Positions 59,620 to 64,000 of a DNA stretch of 64,000 nt are shown here, piece after piece. The position numbers were made by a program, and so were the translations under genes. The notes below the pieces were generated by a model. That model worked only from the letters and a program-made list of their open reading frames with translations, was not told the DNA's origin and did not search any database. Origin of the DNA: 20CM-2-55-15 sp964633285 (GTDB lineage: Bacteria > Acidobacteriota > Terriglobia > 20CM-2-55-15); assembly GCA_964633285.1 (NCBI GenBank), contig CAZWGA010000011.1, positions 1-64,000 of the forward strand. Reading direction: 5' to 3'. Positions within the stretch are counted from its first letter, which is position 1. The number at the start of each line of letters is the position of its first letter.

Positions 59620-60716
59620 TTCTTCCAGCGGACCCAAAACGAAATTACATCGCTCACCGGCAGCACATCGTCAGTGCGATTCAACGCGTGCTGGACGGCG
59701 GCTGGTACATCCTGGGGCAGGAAGTCGAGGCATTCGAGCGTGAATTCGCGGCTTACATCGGCGTCGCTCATGGAATCGGCGTTGCGAGCGGAACCGATGC
59801 CGTGCTTCTGGCGCTGCGTGCCGCCGGCGTGGGAGCGGGCGATGCCGTGGTGACGGTCTCGCATACGGCCGTGGCGACCGTTGCGGCGATTGAACTCGCC
59901 GGCGCAATTCCGGTTCTGGTGGATGTTGATCCTGAAACATTCACAATGGATGTTCAGGCACTTGAGGCTGCATTGGAGTTGCGGCCGGGCGTGAAGGCCA
60001 TTGTCGCGGTTCATCTCTACGGACATCCTGCGGATATGCCCCGCATTCTCGAGATCGCTTCTCGTTATGGCGCTGCCGTGGTCGAAGATTGCGCGCAATC
60101 GCATGGGGCTTCAATCGAAGGCCGGAAAACCGGCGCATGGGGAAACGTAGCGGCATTCAGTTTTTACCCGACGAAGAATCTGGGCGCGCTCGGGGACGGC
60201 GGCGCTATTGTCACAAACGATGCAGGTATCGCGGATCGCGCGCGGATCCTTCGGCAATACGGCTGGCGAACGCGGTATGTCAGCGACGTTGCCGGATTGA
60301 ATTCGCGCCTGGACGAAATGCAGGCTGCTATTCTTCGGGTGAAACTTCCTCACCTCGACATCGAAAACAACAAGCGGCGCGAAATCGCGGCGCGATACGA
60401 CAGGGCATTGGCGTCATCACCATTGCGGCTTCCGGTTGCAAAACCCAATGTCCACCACGTCTATCATCAGTACACGGTCCGATACGATCGCCGGGATTCT
60501 CTGCAGGCGGCGCTGAAAACCGCCGGCGTCGGAACCGCCGTGCTGTATCCGCAACCCGTTCACCGGCAGGGCGCGTACAGCGGGCGGTTGCCGCAGTCGA
60601 ATCTGGTTCACACCGAAAAGATCTGCCGGGAAATTCTCTGCCTTCCGATGCATCCCCACCTTCGCGATGATGAAGTTCAAACGGTAATCGATGCGGTTCT
60701 TGAAGCAGTTCGATGA
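59616..60716 (+). CDS. DegT/DnrJ/EryC1 aminotransferase (first)
   Basis: A PLP-dependent sugar aminotransferase of 366 residues. The cofactor lysine is K187 in FSFYPTKNLGALGDGG, and VEDCAQSHGA (Asp158) and GVASGTDAVLLALRA are further family motifs. It makes amino sugars from 3- or 4-keto nucleotide sugars. The GTG start overlaps the epimerase stop, which suggests they act in sequence. Confidence 0.92.
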   Translation: MILPADPKRNYIAHRQHIVSAIQRVLDGGWYILGQEVEAFEREFAAYIGVAHGIGVASGTDAVLLALRAAGVGAGDAVVTVSHTAVATVAAIELAGAIPVLVDVDPETFTMDVQALEAALELRPGVKAIVAVHLYGHPADMPRILEIASRYGAAVVEDCAQSHGASIEGRKTGAWGNVAAFSFYPTKNLGALGDGGAIVTNDAGIADRARILRQYGWRTRYVSDVAGLNSRLDEMQAAILRVKLPHLDIENNKRREIAARYDRALASSPLRLPVAKPNVHHVYHQYTVRYDRRDSLQAALKTAGVGTAVLYPQPVHRQGAYSGRLPQSNLVHTEKICREILCLPMHPHLRDDEVQTVIDAVLEAVR

Positions 60717-61723
60717 TGCGATCCTTCTGCACGTATTTCGATCACCGGTATCTCCCTCGCGGACTGGCGATGTTTCAATCACTGAAAGAGCACTGTCCTT
60801 CGGCAAAACTGTGGGTTCTATGCCTGAGCGTGGAATGTTACAGAGCACTCCATGCGCTTGCGATGCAGGATGTGATTCCCATCCGGCAGGAAGATTTCGA
60901 GGCGGATGACCGGCCTTTGCAACTTGCGAAAACCAATCGCAGCACGATCGAATACTACTTTACGTGCACTCCTTCACTGCCGTTGTACATCTTTCGGAAG
61001 AACCCGGACATCGCAGCTATTACTTACGTGGACGCCGATTTGTATTTCTTCAGCAGCCCCGAGCCTGTCTTTGCGGAGATCGGCGAAGACTCCATCGCCA
61101 TAACGCCTCACCGGTTCGCTCCCAGGCGCCAATGGATGGAGCAGAACGGCATCTTCAATGTGGGATGGCTGACGTTCAGGAACGACGAGCAGGGAACTGC
61201 ATGCCTGCAGTGGTGGCGCGAACGCTGTCTGGAATGGTGTTACGACTATATTGATGGCGACCGCTTTGCGGATCAAAAGTACCTCGATCGATTTCCCGCG
61301 ATGTTTTCGCGGTTGCACATCATTGCACACAAGGGAGCAAATCTCGCCGCGTGGAACCTCGGCAATTACCGGCTGCATGAGATCGACAAGACCCTATGTG
61401 TGGACGATCAACCGATCGTTTTTTACCATTTTCACGGTCTTCGCAGAATTGCGCCCGGAGTTATCGATCCGTCGCTGGCGTTTTACGGCTTGAGTCTGTC
61501 GCCGATTATCGAAACAAAACTATTCCGGCCATATCTGCGCAAACTTCGTGAAGCGCGAGCGCTGGTGGACGTCAATAACGATCCGGAGCTGCAAAGAAAA
61601 GCGAGTGGAAAGAATCCCGCTCAGCGTGACAGTGGAACAACGAAACGGCTTGCGAAACTGATTGCAGCGTATTGGGGCATCTTGAGCCGGCGCTTTCTGT
61701 TTGCACCGGGTGACTCGGTGTGA
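60713..61723 (+). CDS. Putative glycosyltransferase with DxD motif
   Basis: A 336-residue protein. RSFCTYFDHRYLPRGLAMFQSL and AITYVDADLYFFSSPEPVF match the nucleotide-diphospho-sugar transferase type (GT8-like), with DAD as metal site. IFNVGWLTFRNDEQG and YHFHGLRRIAPGVID are characteristic of this uncharacterised group. It is the last plus-strand gene of the operon, overlapping the aminotransferase stop (ATGA). Confidence 0.8.
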   Translation: MMRSFCTYFDHRYLPRGLAMFQSLKEHCPSAKLWVLCLSVECYRALHALAMQDVIPIRQEDFEADDRPLQLAKTNRSTIEYYFTCTPSLPLYIFRKNPDIAAITYVDADLYFFSSPEPVFAEIGEDSIAITPHRFAPRRQWMEQNGIFNVGWLTFRNDEQGTACLQWWRERCLEWCYDYIDGDRFADQKYLDRFPAMFSRLHIIAHKGANLAAWNLGNYRLHEIDKTLCVDDQPIVFYHFHGLRRIAPGVIDPSLAFYGLSLSPIIETKLFRPYLRKLREARALVDVNNDPELQRKASGKNPAQRDSGTTKRLAKLIAAYWGILSRRFLFAPGDSV

Positions 61724-61738
61724 GCCCTTCCGAATTTC

Positions 61739-62896
61739 TCACGTCGTCCAGGATCGATGGTCCATGCAGATTGCGACGACATGTTCCACGATCGCATCCA
61801 CCTGCGATTCGGAAAGAGACGGATAAAGCGGCAGCGTGAGTTCGCGCGATGCGAACTCTTCCGTGACGGGCAATTGAACTTCATTATTCATTTTGCGGAA
61901 CGCGGAAAAATGATGGATCGGTCCGTAATGGATGCTGGTTTGAATGCCTTCCCGTTTCAAACGTTCGGACATGGTGTCGCGTTCTTCCCGGTTCGTGAAG
62001 ACGGCCGGGTAGATGTGATACGCCGGTTCCTTCAACTCGGGAATTGAAGCGAAGGGAAGGATCAGGTCCGCATGAGATTCCAGAAACCGCTGATTGTATC
62101 GGCGGACTAATTCTGCGCGCTTGCGATTGAACGTTTGCAGTTTTCCGAGTTGTACCAGGCCGAGGGCGGCACGAATGTCGTCGAATCGAAAATTGTAGCC
62201 GAATTCAAGCACATCGTATTGCGCGGGCCGTCCTTTGTCGCGATCCCAGCTCGAGACGGTCATTCCGTGCGATCGAAGCAGGCGCAGCCGCTCGGCGAGG
62301 ACGGGATCGTTCGTAGTGATCATGCCGCCTTCGGCAGTCGTCATGTTCTTGTTTCCGAAGAAACTGAAGCATCCCGCGGAACCGAAGCTTCCGCAGGCGC
62401 GGTCCGCGAACAATGCGCCCGGAGCATGCGCGGCGTCCTCGACGAGAAGCAATGCGTTTGATTCAGCCAGGGCGCACAAGCTGTCCATATTCGCCGGGAT
62501 GCCCGCATAGTGCACCGGAAGGACGGCTTTCGTGCGGGAAGTAATTTTTCGCGCGGCGTCGTCGGGATCCATCGTTGGATTTTCGAGACTGCAGATATCC
62601 ACGAGGACCGGTTGTGCGCCGCAATGCATGATCGCGGCCGCTGTTGCGACAAAAGTCATCGAGGGGCAGAGGACTTCATCGCCGGGTCCGATACCGAGAG
62701 CCTTCAAAGCGAGAAAGAGAGCGGCGGTTCCATTCGAAACCGCGACGGCTTCCGCGGTCCCGGTGAGTTCGGCGAATGCTTTCTCGAACGCCTGAGTGCG
62801 CGATCCCGCGGTGATCCACGAGGAAGAGAGCGTCTCAAGGACTTCGCTCAGCTCGCGTTCGTCAAACTCGAGTTCCGACAGCCGCGCTTTCCACAT
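61739..62896 (-). CDS. DegT/DnrJ/EryC1 aminotransferase (second)
   Basis: A second PLP-dependent sugar aminotransferase, 385 residues. The cofactor lysine is K183 in FSFFGNKNMTTAEGG; VEDAAHAPGA and VSNGTAALFLALKALG are present. It is only distantly like the first aminotransferase, so the two should act on different keto sugars. The start overlaps the nucleotidyltransferase end by 35 bases. Confidence 0.92.
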   Translation of the reverse strand: MWKARLSELEFDERELSEVLETLSSSWITAGSRTQAFEKAFAELTGTAEAVAVSNGTAALFLALKALGIGPGDEVLCPSMTFVATAAAIMHCGAQPVLVDICSLENPTMDPDDAARKITSRTKAVLPVHYAGIPANMDSLCALAESNALLLVEDAAHAPGALFADRACGSFGSAGCFSFFGNKNMTTAEGGMITTNDPVLAERLRLLRSHGMTVSSWDRDKGRPAQYDVLEFGYNFRFDDIRAALGLVQLGKLQTFNRKRAELVRRYNQRFLESHADLILPFASIPELKEPAYHIYPAVFTNREERDTMSERLKREGIQTSIHYGPIHHFSAFRKMNNEVQLPVTEEFASRELTLPLYPSLSESQVDAIVEHVVAICMDHRSWTT

Positions 62897-63653
62897 GAGT
62901 TGCTTTTGCGTCCTTCAGAAAAAGTTGTGCCATGTTCGGGAAATCTTCGTTTGCCTGCATATAGTCATCGGGCCGTCCGATGTCCATCCAGTACGCGTCG
63001 CTCTCGTATGCAAGCACACGCTGGTTGTTGGCGAGCAGGCGTTGAACCAGCTCCGGAAAATCGAATCTCTGAGATCGTGGTATGTATTCACGAACGCCCG
63101 CCGAGAATACGTAAATCCCCATGCTGACCAGATAATCGAGATTGGGCTTTTCCCGATATTGCGTGATGCGGCCATCGGCAGATTTTTCGATGACGCCGAA
63201 TTGAACCGTCTCCGTGCGGCGCTTCGTTCCAACAGTTGCCGCCGCTTTGTTCTCGTAGTGAAAGCGCAGGATGCGTCCGAAATCCAGAGTGGTCAGAAGA
63301 TCGCCATTGAGAACCAGCAAAGCCCGTTCTTCACGCGGCAGACGCGCGATGGGGCCCGCCGTTCCCAGCGGCACAGTCTCGCGGGAATATTCGATTTCAA
63401 CTCCCAGGTTATCTCCATCCTTGAAGTACGCCTGAATTAGTTCGGCGAGGTGTCCTACCGCCAGAGTGATCCGGCGGAATCCCTGACTGGATAACTGTCG
63501 CAAGAGGATTTCGAGAATCGGATATTCACCGATCGGCATCAGGGGTTTGGGCAGTGAAGTCGTATACGGTTTGAGCCGTGTACCTTTGCCTCCGGCCAGA
63601 ATGACGACCGGAGTCTGCTCGCAAAGTATCGACATGGCTGATGGTTTGTCCAT
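62862..63653 (-). CDS. Sugar-1-phosphate nucleotidyltransferase
   Basis: A 263-residue NTP-transferase. VVILAGGKGTRLKPYTTSLPKPLMPIGEYPILE, in pieces, is the nucleotide-binding signature; LLVLNGDLLTTLDF carries the metal aspartate; YWMDIGRPDDYMQANED is the C-terminal sugar-binding motif. It resembles mannose-1-phosphate guanylyltransferase or glucose-1-phosphate thymidylyltransferase types without left-handed helix repeats. Either ATG 63653 or 63638 could be the start. Confidence 0.9.
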   Translation of the reverse strand: MDKPSAMSILCEQTPVVILAGGKGTRLKPYTTSLPKPLMPIGEYPILEILLRQLSSQGFRRITLAVGHLAELIQAYFKDGDNLGVEIEYSRETVPLGTAGPIARLPREERALLVLNGDLLTTLDFGRILRFHYENKAAATVGTKRRTETVQFGVIEKSADGRITQYREKPNLDYLVSMGIYVFSAGVREYIPRSQRFDFPELVQRLLANNQRVLAYESDAYWMDIGRPDDYMQANEDFPNMAQLFLKDAKATHVESAAVGTRV

Positions 63654-63656
63654 AAC

Positions 63657-64000
63657 TCAAACTCCGGAAGAGGCATTCAAAATATTGGCGCTGGCTTCAA
63701 TGCCGGGACGGATTTCTGACGCAAGGAATCCGGGCGCTGATTCGGTGATCGGGTCCCGTTTATCCGGTAAATCGACAGCGCAAGCTGTGTAAGTAATGAG
63801 TTCTTCAATGGGATCGGTTTCGGCCGATCCGCCTGCGCCTGTCAGGAATACTCTTTTGCCTCTATAATCCAAACAAAACCTCCGGCACTCCCAAGGCATT
63901 CGGCGTGCCAGACCGGCGTATCAATATCGAGAATGGCGCGCAACATGGACTTCATCTGCTCCGTCTGTCTTCAGAACGAAGGACGTTTCTTCATGCGCCG
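63657..64000. other. Region with only short ORFs at window end
   Basis: No convincing gene. On the minus strand an 80-codon ORF (63657-63899) contains KRVFLTGAGGSA, which recalls a SIS-domain or dinucleotide loop, but the rest does not continue as either fold, and a different minus frame overlaps it. On the plus strand an open frame from ATG 63933 or 63945 (MDFICSVCLQNEGRFFMRR) runs off the edge and could be the start of a gene. A frameshifted sugar isomerase remnant is possible but cannot be shown. Confidence 0.3.

Noticed and set aside
63657..63899. 80-codon minus-strand ORF with KRVFLTGAGGSA
   Set aside because: The loop resembles a SIS or nucleotide-binding site, but no fold continues after it and another frame overlaps; not enough to call a gene.
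1..64000. tRNA, rRNA, transposase or prophage genes
   Set aside because: I looked for cloverleaf-like sequences, rRNA motifs and integrase or transposase motifs and found none I could support by eye.

Overview
The window looks like a chromosomal stretch from an uncultivated or little-studied bacterium, most likely an Acidobacteriota relative. The main hint is a 1,046-residue TonB-dependent receptor with an N-terminal carboxypeptidase-regulatory-like domain. Supporting hints are the DUF4175-like Gln-rich protein, GC content that looks like the mid-to-upper fifties, and many short dispersed intergenic palindromes. The assignment is inference; there is no rRNA or tRNA gene in the window to test it. 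No prophage, transposase, CRISPR array or plasmid gene was seen.

Layout. (1) 1-2244: an aldo/keto reductase fragment on the minus strand is joined abruptly to the interior of a DUF4175-like gene; this is a rearrangement or a chimeric join. (2) 2382-18431, plus strand: a small membrane protein, moeA-moaC-mog (molybdenum cofactor), then nuoA-nuoB, a MidA/NDUFAF7-type methyltransferase, an ATP-dependent DNA ligase, a coiled-coil protein, and nuoC-D-H-I-J-K-L-M-N. (3) 18391-30357, minus strand, converging on the first block: a second set nuoA-E-H-J-K-L-M-N, then the F-type ATPase membrane sector atpZ-I-B-E-F, a lipoprotein, a c-type cytochrome and a conserved hypothetical. (4) 30451-43648: a ThiS-ThiG fusion, an MFS transporter, a MaoC-like hydratase, a HEAT-repeat protein, the TonB-dependent receptor, an S10 peptidase, an unknown protein, DUF983, YajQ, DUF2255, an amidohydrolase and an NtrX-like regulator. 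(5) 43597-49973: NtrY-NtrX, divergent from pilC-pilS-pilR, with a good sigma-54 promoter match between them. (6) 49974-63653: a surface-polysaccharide locus containing a sulfotransferase, flippase, three to four glycosyltransferases, a WecA-like phosphosugar transferase, an FAD-dependent UGM-like oxidoreductase, a TIGR04325-type methyltransferase, an SDR epimerase, two DegT/DnrJ aminotransferases and a sugar-1-phosphate nucleotidyltransferase. The last 344 bases hold only short ORFs.

How the genes fit together. The 2.4-30.4 kb region is a respiratory island. Two complex I membrane arms (A, H, J, K, L, M, N twice) share only one visible set of the B, C, D and I core subunits. Only one NuoE is visible, sitting in the second set, and no NuoF or NuoG. 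The ATPase Fo genes are next to the second set, with no F1 genes. The likely complex I maturation methyltransferase (NDUFAF7 type) lies directly inside the first nuo operon, and NuoD keeps the arginine that the mitochondrial enzyme modifies. The polysaccharide locus is a tightly coupled operon with many 4-base start/stop overlaps.

The observations most worth a second look are the paired complex I membrane arms around one core, MidA inside nuo, the ThiS-ThiG fusion (which buries the ThiS C-terminal Gly-Gly), several -10 boxes placed so that transcripts would be leaderless or nearly so, and dispersed palindromes that have become part of genes (a signal peptide in one case, a ribosome-binding site plus start codon in another).
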